Shown here: piece by piece, positions 50,803 to 62,505 of the stretch
Numbering within the stretch: position 1 is the stretch's first letter
How the letters are laid out: the number at the start of each line of letters is the position of its first letter
DNA from: Conchocele bisecta
Taxonomy: Eukaryota; Mollusca; Bivalvia; Lucinida; Thyasiridae
Direction of reading: 5' to 3'
Assembly: GCA_029237695.1 (NCBI GenBank)
Contig: CM055277.1
Coordinates: 43,310,242-43,374,241, forward strand
Length of the DNA stretch: 64,000 nucleotides
The notes under the pieces: generated by a model
Seen by the model: only the letters and a program-made list of their open reading frames with translations
Database searches by the model: none
Told to the model about the DNA's origin: nothing
Program-made: the position numbers and the translations under genes

Positions 50803-53040
50803 ACATAAGCTGTATTATAAGCGACATAATTCCATTACGACCCAAATGCCGAGCATAACAAATTCGGTACTCCGGTAACATATACGTTGTAGAAATTTCG
50901 ATATTGTGTATTCTGGAAGTCGGACTTCGTCCATTTCGCGCATCTGCAGGCTATAATTATCTCCCCTGTCGAGGAGCGCAGGGGGAAATCTGACCCGTTT
51001 CCTATATAATTTAATCATTTTTGAACGCTTCAAACAACTAAATTCCAATCGCTAAATCTAATTTAAATACAGATTTATAATGTTAAATGGTCATTAAAAA
51101 ATATACTTATCACCATTTAGTATTTTCGTAGTTCTAAATGTGAAATATTCTGGCATAAAAATTATGTTATTAGAGCAAAATGTATCGACTTACACCCAAA
51201 CATATCGGGTCACGTGACTAGTGATACGTCACGCCGACTTCCAGAATAGAGTAACGAGTGATTAACTTGTACAGTTTGTCCGCGGCCTGCCCTACCTTCA
51301 GGTCGCGTTTTATACTCTTCCTTAAAAAAACGTTTCCGCCATCTTTGACAAAAGTGCGTGTTGATAAACTTTCTATGGTTGTCTGGCTTAAGCACCGAAA
51401 TGTAGGTTTTGTGCTGTGTTTACCTTTGTGTAATTAGAACCAATAATTATTCCTTGTGCAAGCCTTGTTATCTGAATTGTACTTTCTGCAGATTGCCCAC
51501 ATTGACGCTTTCACCCCTTTATGGCTGATATGAGCTGCTGACATGAGCTGGTCCATACTAAATTTTAATACTAGTTTGGAGGAATATTTTCGTTTTACTA
51601 ATAAATCTGAATGATCACGATGATACTTGTAAACACCGATTATCTTGTAATGACAGCTCACAGTGAGCCAGCTCATCTGGGTCTGCAGTGTTTGCTTATG
51701 TGTATTGCATGAGCTGCAGGGTTGAAAGCGTTAATCTATAATTTTGGATATGTATCGCATTGTGAGAATCTTTTATTTGTATCTTTCAGCCATTACGGTT
51801 GGTATATTTGTTGTCGAGATCGACAAAATAAACCCTTAGTAAACCGTTAACTGACGTTCCATATTGAACTCCGTTTCCGCCAAGAGGGGGACGTTACACT
51901 GTGTTTAATAACGTCTGAGTGACGCAGATCAACGTGAATTTCGCATGATGGTGGGTCGAGTTTTCGGGGTATTAATAAGTTCATCAACTAGAGGGTTTTA
52001 TAAAACATAACATATGAGCTAAATTGTCAGTTCACTAGAATGATAAACATTTATTTCAATGTTTCTTGCCTTCAAAATAAGATTGTTGTTAGATTAAAAT
52101 TTGAGTTAGCGCGCTTAGCAACACATGAGTCGGCCATCTTGAATATTGACTTATGGTTGGCGTTTTCGAGGTATGTTCCGAAAGTGTCAATAAATTTGCT
52201 AATTCGTCCCGAGTTTTTATTGGCTATAAGATCATCTCGCAGATGAATAAGGCACAGTGAAGGAAAACTTGAAACGTTTCTATTGATTATGATTTTAACT
52301 TGAACAATTAAAGAGCAGATTAATGGCGGACGCAGAAATTTAAATCACGAAAATCACGGTAGGTTCGTGAACAAAATGACCTAAATGGCAAAAATTACCA
52401 GTATTTAGTCCAAACACTGGATTTGGTGGAATTTTTTAAGAACTTCCTATAGGTAATGCCATGCTTATTTTAATCACCTGACGTAAAGCATACCCATAGA
52501 CCAGATTTCCACAAGAAGATATATTTGCGTAAAATATGCGTAAAATGTGTGTAAAAAATGTGGAATTTTAATATTCCGCATATTTTCCACATTACCGTAA
52601 TTCCGCATATCCAGAAAATGAAACGCGGAAAAAATGCGGAATGCGGAAAAAACGTGGAAACTGTGAACTTTGATTTTTTTTAAACGTGGAAATTGCACAC
52701 TTAGAATTTTTTAAATGCGGAAATAAGACTTAGAATTTTTGAGATGTGGAAATTTCGGACTTGGAGACATTTTTATAGGTTGGCTATGTAATTATAAAAC
52801 TTTGAAAAATATTATACTGTTTTTATCACTTGACAATGAAAAATTGGTCGAGTGCTGATATCTGACTTATTGGTTTTGTTTAATTTAGCGCTCCTTGACA
52901 TATTCCATTGTTGGTTGCGAAGGCTCGTTTGATAAATTATGCCCGACTTGTTTCATAAATCTCATATGAAATGGAAACTTGTTTGAGATCGTAATATTCA
53001 GAGGAACTTCACAAACAAAGTTGTCCGTACTTTTGTCATG
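50803..53040. other. Intergenic or 5' intron, no gene recognised
   Basis: 51655-51735 is a P1 fragment (GAGCCAGCTCATCTGGGTCT). 52550-52760 is rich in TGCGGAAA/CGTGGAAA direct repeats. See separate entry for 51180-51400. Confidence 0.4.
51180..51400 (-). promoter_or_regulatory. Possible upstream promoter/non-coding exon of the BTB-ZF gene
   Basis: On the minus strand this stretch is relatively CpG-rich and holds AAGATGGCGG (YY1-like, common at promoters), a GTCACGTGAC E-box, ATACGTCA-type sites and a donor-like GAAG|GTAGGG near 51296. It lies about 4 kb upstream of the first coding exon, which needs a 5' partner. Weak evidence; no transcript seen. Confidence 0.22.
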
Positions 53041-53044
53041 GGGC

Positions 53045-53522
53045 TAATAACAAATAACAAATTAAATAAGTATATACTTGTGTCACTATTCCAACAGTTC
53101 CAAACGTTACGAGTGCCCGCTATGCATGTATAATCATTTAGTAATATTTATTTTACTGATAGTGACGCGCGGTGGTATCGGACTATTTTCTTATGCAAAT
53201 GAGGCATAATGTTTTAATTATTTATACTAATTAAATGCGACACCTGAAAAAATAATACTTTCAACAGATTATAATGTATGATCATTGCACATCAAAAGAT
53301 AAATACAGAGAATAAATAGTAATGTCCATTAACATATTAAGGAAACACGGGTATCGCCCCTTACATCAGTGTGGAAATTTATGTCCGATATAAAATGTAT
53401 AACAATGCCAATCAATACGTGGGGTAATGGTGAATGAATGTTTATATTGCCAGAAAATGTCTCAGATGATGTCTCTGATATAAATAACTGTTTGTGCCTA
53501 CCAAGTGGGCATGTACCTTTAA
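53045..53522. mobile_element. TTAA MITE P5, second copy
   Basis: Inverted relative to 20641-21126. Its right end GGGCATGTACCTTTAA is intact and the left TIR is lost. Keeps CACATCAAAAGATAAATACA and TTACTGATAGTGACGCG. Confidence 0.8.
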
Positions 53523-55150
53523 AGGTCACATGCTCAAAAAGCGGTTCGAAAACTTTTGTCATACACAAAAAAACACGGTCGGTCGGGAAACCTGAAACAT
53601 ACCAATTTCTTTTTACGTGGACTAACCAGCTTGATGCAATGGTCCATTTAATACCATTGCTTTACATGTACATGTATGTACACCTCGACTTTTATAACAC
53701 TATTATTGGGTCCATGAAACACCATCATGTAATAGGTGAAAATGTTTATATCTTGAGATTAAATACATTTGTATATGGATTGAAATATATATATATAGTA
53801 AAACAAGCATATCTGGGAACCATGGCTTAATAGTGCTATATCCAAAATTGTGTTAGTGTACTGTAATTATTAATAGTGCTATATCCAAAATTGTCTTAGT
53901 GTACTGTAATTATGGAAACAAATACAAATGCTTATGCTAAAAAAAAATGCTTTTAAAGAATGAAGTGGGACAACTAAAAAAAGTATTCATTCCATGTGAC
54001 AGTGAGCCACACAACATTGAACCCATACATGTAACAATGAATGTGTGAAATGTGCGGATTTCTAGGCTATGGGAATCGCGGCTGCACACAGGTCTACAAA
54101 TTACAAAATATGTGAAATTATACAGTGGATATACTTAGGTTCTGGATAATAAGCCTTCGTAGGTCAGTTACTAGAGCTATACGCATATAAAAACAATTAT
54201 TCAAAACTTTTTAAAACAATACACTTATCGTAAAAGTGCTGTGAAACCTGATTTATCTAAAAGTCGCGCTTGTTTCCATGTCGTCCATTTTGTTAACGTA
54301 TCGTCCAGGCGCTTGTAGAAAATAGACTCTGACTGTGACCTCAGAGTCTGGATTTTTGTTGTTGGGTTATACTCATCCTGTATTGCGGCGCACCATCGGG
54401 TCAGTGTAAAAAATGGTTACCTAAATTATCAGAGGAGTGTACAGCAAACAATTTTCCACCATTTCCTTTGCCAGTCATAAATGACAATAATATTATCACA
54501 AGGCTAATAATCATAATGCAAGACGCATTCAGATCACGTTTAATTTTCAGTTGGGGTACATGCTATTTTACCATATTCATTATGGTGCACACTACAGGCG
54601 GGATTTATACCAAGAACAAGATTATAACAATCTACAAACTGTTGCATATTATTCTGAGCATTTTTATAATCAACAGAACAATAAATTCTACTAAAAACAC
54701 AGAGTTTATATCTACATCTGTGTAATCAAATATAATTCTGTGTTAGTTTGTTATTGTTTTTCATATAAGACCCCCCAGTATAATGAGAAGCTCTATTCTG
54801 GTAATTTGACAGCTACCAGTCTGTGTTTACATGACATCGACTTCTCAAAATGGCTAAAGAGTCCAGTGACGCAGACTGACAGAACCATGCTTTGTAAATC
54901 TTTTTGAATAATGATGTTTATGAGTGGACAAAAGTGGGAATAGCTGAAATACAACATTTTGAAGGTATTCAACACATTTGATTAAAACCTTACATGACCA
55001 AGGGCGATGTGGAACATTTTGCTCCATTTGACAGATAGGTGTCTTCTGCAAAAAATGTCCGGGAAACTGACCGTGAAATTTTCCGTGATTAGTGACAAAT
55101 GTGGTTTACGAAAATTCCCGATGCAGGGTTATCCCGACAAATGGTTATGC
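53523..55150. other. Non-coding, few features
   Basis: 53825-53915 holds a direct duplication (AATAGTGCTATATCCAAAAT twice). No gene or complete element recognised. Confidence 0.4.
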
Positions 55151-56391
55151 TACAGTTCTTTAGGGTATAGCGGATCGGTGTAGATTTGTATCAACATATT
55201 TTTTTATAATGTACATTTAAAATAAATAAAATATTACCGTTAGGAAGAGTGATCTATCCCCCACACAATGACATGTTTACTTTGATATAGCAGTTTCCTT
55301 GCCGTGCATATAGCTTCAAGAAACACAATGACGTAACCGGAAGTTTACACCAGTTAAAGCGAAAGTAGGTTGCTCCAGAGTAATTTCACTAAAAATGTAT
55401 AAACAGTTAGTTTGGAAAAAACAAACTCTGTGAATAATATGATGTACAATCATGTCCTCTATAACTGCAAAGAAGCTTGGTTCATAAATCACGCCATGTC
55501 ACTGAACACAGATGTCAATAATAACGCAACTGATTCCGGTAGTAGCGGATCGCTGATTTTGCGTATTTGCGGGGATTGTCTCAAACAAAATATGACCTGA
55601 AAACACTATAGCAAATGTATTTTTTAAAGCTATAAATGGTTTTTTGGAATTTTATATCTACCAAATAAAGTAAAATGTAACTGTTATTTTTTGCATTTTT
55701 ATTATTTTTTTACGTTTTTCAAATCGGGATTTTTTACATCCCGATCGTGAGAATCTGGTTTTGAGTCTCTAATCGGGAGACTCCCGATCAAATCGGGAGA
55801 CTTGGCATGTCTGAATGTAATATCAGGCGCGGATACAGGGTCCGGACCCCCTGGACACCCCCCCTGCTCCCGGCAAAAAAAATTCAAGACGAAAATCTAC
55901 AATACTCGAATAGTTGGATGACTTTTTTCGTGGCCTAGGTGTCAGGAAATCGCATCTGAGGCGATCTGGCATCTAAAAATTTCCTCTACTTTACGATTTC
56001 GCGCTTGCGGAGGACGGCTTTGCCGACTTGTAATTATAGACACCCCCCTGCAATTATTTCTGTATCCGCGCCTGAACATACATGTAAGCATGTTTCCAAG
56101 TCATTTACAAAACAAATACATGATTTGGAATGTTTTGAGACTCCCCCCTCAGCAACTGTCGCACAGCGATCCGGTAAACCCCAACGCTATCCGTTACTGA
56201 CTAATTCAATGCGTCAGGTAAACAAGGAATTATGCGAGGAAAACCTTGAAATAAATTAAAAAGGTAACCCAATTTGGAAAGAATACACTTTTTCCTGTCT
56301 ATTGGTACCAGGTACTTGTCCAAACGTTATATTTTAAAGACGTATGCAGTAATAATCTGCTTAGCGATCCGCTATACCCTAAAGAACTGTA
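55151..56391. mobile_element. TA-flanked transposon, 1.24 kb, perfect 25-bp TIR
   Basis: CAGTTCTTTAGGGTATAGCG (55153-55177 in full) is exactly inverted at 56365-56389; TA on each side. CAGT ends with TA targets again fit pogo/Tigger. No transposase frame; it contains a nested hAT-like MITE. Confidence 0.85.
55826..56076. mobile_element. hAT-like MITE nested in the 1.24-kb element
   Basis: CAGGCGCGGATACAG and CTGTATCCGCGCCTG ends, with CCCCCTGGACACCCCCC and ACACCCCCCTGCAATTA next to them. Confidence 0.75.
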
Positions 56392-56689
56392 ATGTACCCC
56401 GAAAACTCCGACTACCCTGAAAACTGGCGTCACGACCATACAATTTACTGTAAAGTGGGGGTCGTTCTTTTTGATAATTAGAGTAACCCCCATATGGGGT
56501 TACGACGTGATATTGCCCATTTTTGGTATCAAACTATGAAAATGGCAGTTACATTAATCAAATACGGAGCATCTGATAATTATTTCTTTTTGCTTCAGAA
56601 TTTTCTCTTGTTGTTGTTGTTATTATTGTTTACTCATTCCTACTTGATTCGACACAGAATCGGAATTTTACCGATAATGACTGAAGAGA

Positions 56690-57184
56690 GCAATGGCGCT
56701 GGTAGATCGGTGTACAGAAAACACGTGAAGTGGCGAAAAGTTGCATGATGTAGGATGATGTACGACTCTTTTTTGTCAGGCTGAGATGTACATGTAGCTA
56801 TGATTTTTTGTGCATTCGTTTGAATGCATGAATGATTTTTTTTTTATTTATGTCAGATCCATGTGGCGTAAAGTGGCGAAAAGTGGCATTAACTTAGTAG
56901 GATGAGTTGTAATTTGTAATTTGATTTTGCATCAGTTTGAATGCATGTTTCATGGGGCGTAAATTAAGTGTCATTAAGTGGGCCGAATTTTGCACAAGCT
57001 CGAATGCATTAATGATGTTTTATGTCATGACTATGTGGCGAAAAGTGGCATTAAGTTATATAAGTTATGACATGTTTTGTCCGGTGGAGATGTGGCGTTG
57101 ATTTTTGCATGAGTTTGAATTCATGAGTGATGTTTTACGTGAAAAGTGGTGAAAAGTATACAAAATGGCATTACGTATGCTTAC
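56690..57184. repeat. Degenerate tandem repeat, about 110-bp unit
   Basis: GTGGCGAAAAG and AAGTGGCATTAA recur with GTTTGAATGCATGAATGATG; 4 or so units, resuming at 57700-57900 after a P5 insertion. Confidence 0.75.
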
Positions 57185-57699
57185 TTAAAGGTACATGCCC
57201 ACTCAGTAGGCACAACATGTTCTTTATATCAGAGACATCATCTGAGACATTTTCTGGCAAAATAAATATTCATTAACCATTACCCCACATATTGATTGGC
57301 ACCATTATACATTTTATATCAGACGTAAATTTCCACACTGATATCAGGGGCAATAACCATGTTTCCTTAAAATGTTAATGGGCAATACTAATTATTATTT
57401 GTATTTATTGTTTGATGTGCAATGATCATACTTAATAATCTGTCCAGGGAAAATATTATTTATTCAGGTGACGCATGCATTTAAGTACGGTAGTATAAAT
57501 AATTAAAAAATATCACGCCTCATTTGCATATGAAAACAGCCTGATACCACCGCGAGTCACCATCAGTAAAATAAATATTACTAAATGATTATATCTGTAT
57601 AGTGAGCACTCGTATTTTTTAGAACTAGTGGCTTAGTGACACAACTATACACTAATTTAATTCCTATAAAGAACAGTCGTGCCTACTGAGTGGGCTTAA
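57185..57699. mobile_element. TTAA MITE P5, third copy
   Basis: TTAAAGGTACATGCCCACTC to GCCTACTGAGTGGGCTTAA; it splits the GTGGCGAAAAG array. Confidence 0.85.
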
Positions 57700-57900
57700 A
57701 ACATGTTTTGTCATGCGGAGGTGTAGAATTGATTAGCGTAAAGTGGCGAAAAGTAGAGAAAAGTTGCATTAATTATTTTGATTTAAGACACGTTTTGTCA
57801 GGCTGTTGATCATGCATCAGTTATAATACGCGAATGATGTTTTACGTCACATCCATGTGGCGTAAAGTGACGAAAGTGATATAATTATTTTCAAAGATCG
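57700..57900. repeat. Continuation of the 110-bp tandem repeat
   Basis: GTAAAGTGGCGAAAAGTAGA, GTTTTGTCAGGCTGTTGATC and ATCCATGTGGCGTAAAGTGA continue the array of 56690-57184. Confidence 0.7.
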
Positions 57901-58049
57901 TCAGTTGTGTAAAGACGATTGGCAAAATATGAAATAACTGTGCCGAGGAACTGCATGACAAACATTATTTGTATACGACCGTTTTACAAAAACGCTACGT
58001 ATTATGTTTTACCACACGGCGGGCGGGCGAGCGGCTGAAGAAAAAGCGC

Positions 58050-58775
58050 ATAGTTCGTGTACACAACTCCTCCGAAACCGTTAAGTCGATCGATCTGAAA
58101 CTATACACACGTCTTCTACACATATTGAAGATGTGCACCTTGGTTTTTTATGCCGAAAAAAATATTTTTTAACAAAAATATCACCTTTTTAACTTAGCCA
58201 TCTTTTCTACATTTGTTCTATACAATTCTATATACGGTACAGAGTTTGTGTACACAACTCCTCCGAAACCGTTCAGTCGATCGTTCTGAAACTATACACA
58301 CGTCTTCTACACATATTGACGATGTGCACATTGGTGTTTTTATGCCGAAAAAATATTCTTTAACAAAAGTGTCACCTTTTTAACTTAGCCATTTTTTCTA
58401 CATTTTTCTATACAATTCTATATACGGTACAGAGTTTGTGTACACAACTCCTCCGAAACCTTTCAGTCGATCGTTATGAAACTATACACACGTCTTCTAC
58501 ACATATTGAAGATGTGCACCTTGGTGTTTTTATGCCGAAAAAATATCACCTTTTTAACTTAGCCATTTGTTCTACATTTTTCTATACAATTCTATATACG
58601 GTACAGAGTTTGTGTACACAACTCCTCCGAAACCGTTCAGTCGATCGTTTTGAAACTATACACACGTCTTCTACACATATTGAAGATGTGCACCTTGGTG
58701 ATTTTATGCCGAAAACATATTTTTTAACAAATATATCACCTTTTTAACTTAGCCATTTTTTCTACATTATTGTAT
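58050..58775. repeat. 190-bp tandem array, 4 units
   Basis: GTGTACACAACTCCTCCGAA at about 58058, 58248, 58438 and 58612; units carry TCGATCGTTCTGAAACTATA and CACATATTGAAGATGTGCAC. The last unit is 16 bp shorter. Confidence 0.92.
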
Positions 58776-59963
58776 CCAATTCCCTATCATTTCTACTTTA
58801 CACTCTACTTTTCTATCTCTGCCCAAATTAGTATACATATTTAGCACAACGAGATGAAGAAATAATGCTATATACTTTCAAATTCTCATTAATGTTTCTT
58901 GCCTTGGTGACAGCTTCACATTTCTGCATCTTCGCTGTCTGGCCCATATTCGACGGGCGTATTTTGTGACTTGCGGCACTCTTGTTTACATTATAGTCCC
59001 GATCACTCAGGTAATGCGAACAGTGTATACCTGATAAGACTGCGTAAACGTGTATGCTGATCTGGGTATGCACTGATGGCTAATAAAATACTACATGTAC
59101 TCACGTCAACATGCAGGTGTTCCGAGGATAGCCGTAAGGCGCAAATGTACATGTAGTTATATCCGAAAAGTGTTAAAGATGGGGTCCCGCACATCAGGAT
59201 GTACTCTAGGGGTTATTATTTTTGGTTCAGCATTTAGAGATTTCATTAATATATACAGAGAGCGTTTACAATTTATTATCGAGTACACATATTGGTACTA
59301 TTTTGTATTATTGTATGACGGAAATCAATAATCTTGAGGTCAGGGGAGATAACCGCGTTTTGTAACAATATTAACAAAACAATATATTTATCCAAAGGAA
59401 GTCGATATTTATTTGTCCAATGCAATTAATTTCTGGTGTACAATAACTATACTTTATAAGATATCGACTACAATCGTGTTAAAGTTGATACACATACTTG
59501 ATTTAAACAGAAACCTAGAATTCTATGTTTCTGGTGAAATTAATAAAACTTACAACAGTTGTTTATTTCTATATTTAATTTTCGTATTTAATTTAATTTG
59601 ACTACCACACACAACGTACATGTATTAATATTGTAATCACACAAACAATATTTTGATAAATTAATTTACTGCTGGACCTAACTAAACCGGACATCACAAA
59701 CAAACAAACTCTGTGAAGATGTCTATGGGGATTTAACATGTGGAAATTTTTTTTTCGCAATAAAATCATTATTGGAACAAATTTAACAAAATAAAAAGAA
59801 GGCTCATTTAATTTTTTTCTAAAAATTAATATTATTGAAAAAAATATTGTTTTTGCATTTCATCATGTTCATGACAAACACAAAATTTTTGTGGGAAAAT
59901 ATTCTCAACACAGTCTTCTTCTTTCTTCTTTTATAGTAATTGCAAGCAGTCGTTTACCGACTA
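58776..59963. other. Non-coding, no gene recognised
   Basis: An M1-like scrap at 59015-59085 (GCGAACAGTGTATACCTGAT). The remainder is AT-rich, without features I can support. Confidence 0.4.
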
Positions 59964-60080
59964 TTATGGCAATGCGTGGGGGTTAGTACAGTCATTCTGG
60001 GCAAACGTGGAAACAATGGGATAGGTGGTCGCATAAGGTTTACTATTACACATCGAAAGCGATGTGGTTTTGGAACTTAC

Positions 60081-60190
60081 TTCGCATAGTAGGCAGTATG
60101 TATTCATGCAGTCTTGTCGGCAACCTCCATAAGGGACGTTAACCTTACATGCCTTTCTCGATTTCCCCTTGGCATACTTAATTAATACCC
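60081..60190 (-). CDS. Possible cysteine-rich exon, unrecognised
   Basis: Minus-strand reading gives AKGKSRKACKVNVPYGGC, then RQDCMNTYCLLCE, ending exactly at a consensus donor (GAA|GTAAGT at 60081). The cysteine spacing suggests a metal-binding or disulfide region; it may equally be the tail of a transposon protein. No matching neighbour exon was found, and the upstream acceptor is weak. Confidence 0.25.
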
Positions 60191-60713
60191 CCAAAGCATG
60201 TAATTGGCACAAAATATTATTCAAACACAAAACACTATATATATCGATGTACACAATAATGTTCAAATATACACAGACTGACTATTAAAACAGATTTAGG
60301 AACGATGTCAAAATAATAATATTATATTTAATTGTTATGACGAAAAGAAAACCCGGATGTTTCTATATAATATAAATGACTTTTTGCCACTGTACGTGTT
60401 TCAGGTACACCGTAATTTGGTCATCCAGCAATTCATCACTCCTAATCAAGTGGGCCAACTATACTCCGAGGAAAAAATGTCACAAACATAGCTTGCATTA
60501 TTTTAGCTAAAATATATATTAATGCAAAAAGGTAGTTGGTAAAAGATAAATATATGAGCAGTCAACGTATCCATGTATAATAAAGGCTTGGTGTAGAATA
60601 ATTAATTTGTTGATTTCTTTATGAAATTCAGCTTTTAAAACATTGGAATTTCGTACCTGGTCTGTTTCGGTCTGTTTCGTACCCAGGCCAGTCCCTTTAC
60701 AGGAGTCTCGACA
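60191..60713. other. Non-coding, no feature recognised
   Basis: AT-rich sequence before the inverted cassette copy. Confidence 0.4.
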
Positions 60714-61800
60714 ATTACTGTCATATCGGCTAATTCTGCGCATCGGCTAATGAGCAATTCACATCAAATTTAGCCTTCCGTATGTCCTAATAAAATATGT
60801 GGAATGGTCCGCGGGGGGAGAATGTCCGCCCTGTGATTTTCTACGGGGGGGGGGGGGGGTGGGGATATTGTCCGCCTTGGTCTTTTGATGGGGGGAGATG
60901 TCCGCACAGTGATTTTTTAACGGCGGGATATTGTCCGCCCTGTCTTTTTGGATGGGGGGATATTCCCGCCTGTGGCAAATATACGGGGGGGAATTGTCCG
61001 GGGGGGATATTGTCCGCCCTGAGATTTTCTTACGGGGGGGGGGGGGATATTGTCCGCCTTCCTTTTTGATGATATTGTCCCGCCCTGTGATTTTCTACGG
61101 CGGGGATATTGTCCCTCCTGATGATATTGTCCTGGTCAATACGGGGGATATTGTCGGGGGGGGATATTGTCCGTTCCCAATTTAACCTTCCTATGTCCTA
61201 ATAAAATATGTGGATTTTGGAATAAACAAGCTGATTAATTGCTACACTGTGTCACAATTTTATCTGAGACGGATACAGAAAATATATAAGACAGATGACA
61301 GTAAAACACATCCGTAGAGCTGAGATTTTCTAAGCTAAATTTGATCACATTCTGATAGTTTGGTAAAAATTTATTCCGAATATAGTCAAAATGTGTAAAA
61401 TCCTTTGACCCTGCTGATGGAAAAACGGTCTTATTTAGAGTAAATTAACTGTTCAACTAAGAAACTAACCTGTCATGATGTCGCTGGATAGTTCTGCTTC
61501 AAGTTTGATACCTATTTTGCTATATGCTGATCCTGAATGCTGTTCGTCATTTTTGTTTAACTATCAGATGCACAGCATTAGCAGAAAAAAATGTGACGTT
61601 GCAAACACGCATGTGATGACATACATCATACAATTTACGTCACTTACTGACGTCGGAACGTTATGACATTTTACCAGCACAGACTTCTTTGAATTTCGTT
61701 GAATATTCAGGGAATTTTTACTGAATATGGGCATGTTAATGACATTTAAATTTGTTTGGAAAGCCTTAGATGCGCAGAATTAGCCGACACCATTGTATAA
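60714..61800 (-). mobile_element. CRE cassette copy 3, inverted, with G-rich insertion
   Basis: Outer ends GGCTAATTCTGCGCATC (about 60729) and GATGCGCAGAATTAGCC (about 61770). On the minus strand the order matches copy 2: CRE-like sites at about 61595-61660 (CCGACGTCAG, GTGACGTAA, AACGTCAC), then ATG and CTTGAAGCAGAACTATCC, then ACAG|GTTAGT. The peptide frame is broken by an extra TA and a TAG. A G-rich block (60800-61185) sits in the distal half. Confidence 0.7.
60800..61185. repeat. G-rich degenerate minisatellite
   Basis: About ten imperfect units of GGGATATTGTCCGCCCTG plus TGATTTTCTACGGGGGG, with G-runs of 6 to 13. Strong G-quadruplex potential on the plus strand. Glycine-rich frames here are by-products. 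Confidence 0.85.
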
Positions 61801-62032
61801 TGTGTCGCCATATACAGAATGCATGGTGTTATTGCAGAAACGTTTGATTTATAACCACTGGTAGTTCATTTAAGCACCGGTCTCCTTTATTATGTATATG
61901 GCTAGTTGCAGTCTGTAACTCTGTGACCATACCGTACATACCAGAGTTGCAATTCCTCCCATAGCATTCCACTGCAGAGTAGAGTGTCACAGAGTTACAG
62001 GCTGCAACTAGTATATGGCGACACATTATAAT
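61795..62032. mobile_element. Foldback MITE between cassette copies
   Basis: TATAATGTGTCGCCATATAC inverts exactly as GTATATGGCGACACATTATA; inside, CTAGTTGCAGTCTGTAACTC pairs with GAGTTACAGGCTGCAACTAG. Confidence 0.85.
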
Positions 62033-62129
62033 CGTTGAGACCAGCTCCTGTGAGTTGCATGATATATCTCCAATTCTCGTCAATTTGTAAGAAAAGGTAA
62101 TTATTTGTATAAAAATTTGATGTTGCAAA

Positions 62130-62275
62130 CGTGCAAAGGTGATGTCGTTTTACCTGCACAGACTTCTTTGAACTGACTCGAATATTCATGGAATTTGGAC
62201 TGAATATGGGCATGATAATTTAAATTTGGAAAGCCTTACATGCATGCGTGCATAATTAGCCGACACCATTGTAAC
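62130..62275 (-). repeat. CRE cassette copy 4, 5' part only
   Basis: AGACTTCTTTGAACTGACTC, GGAAAGCCTTACATGC and TAATTAGCCGACACCATTGT match the start of the cassette in inverted orientation. It ends about 36 nt before the plus-strand BTB exon. Confidence 0.75.
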
Positions 62276-62309
62276 TGTTTATAGTACTGGTCTATTGTTG
62301 TTTGGGCAG

Positions 62310-62505
62310 ATGGAAGGTTTTCCCGAGGAGCTGGAAGTGCCAGAATTCCAGAGCTATCTTCTGTCCCAGCTACGTCAACTGCAACAAGAGGAGGCGCTAT
62401 GTGACGTGCGACTGACAACCGAACTGGGGTCTGTGGCGGCACACAGGATTGTACTGACAGCCACCAGCCCTTACCTCAGATCACGCCTCGCACAACGGTC
62501 GACAG
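62310..62505 (+). CDS. First coding exon of a second BTB-domain gene (partial)
   Basis: An acceptor (TTGTTTGGGCAG) precedes ATG at 62310. The frame runs MEGFPEELEVPEFQSYLL, then QQEEALCDVRL, AAHRIVLTATSPYLRS and ends RST plus one base at ACAG|GTACTG. CDV-x-L, AHR and the SPYLRS block are canonical for the first half of a BTB/POZ domain, at the same relative splice position as in the minus-strand gene. 65 codons plus 1 nt. An ATG 15 nt upstream lies in the presumed intron, so 62310 is preferred. The remaining BTB and any zinc fingers or Kelch repeats would lie right of the window; none of the following 1.5 kb is recognisable as an exon. Confidence 0.85.

Noticed and set aside
60797..61185. Glycine-rich frames
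   Set aside because: Produced by the G-rich degenerate minisatellite; low complexity only.
50463..62505. Cassette exon (copy 2) spliced in frame to the BTB exon at 62310
   Set aside because: The phases do not match: the cassette ends in phase 1 while the BTB frame needs phase 0 at the acceptor. It could serve only as a 5' UTR exon.
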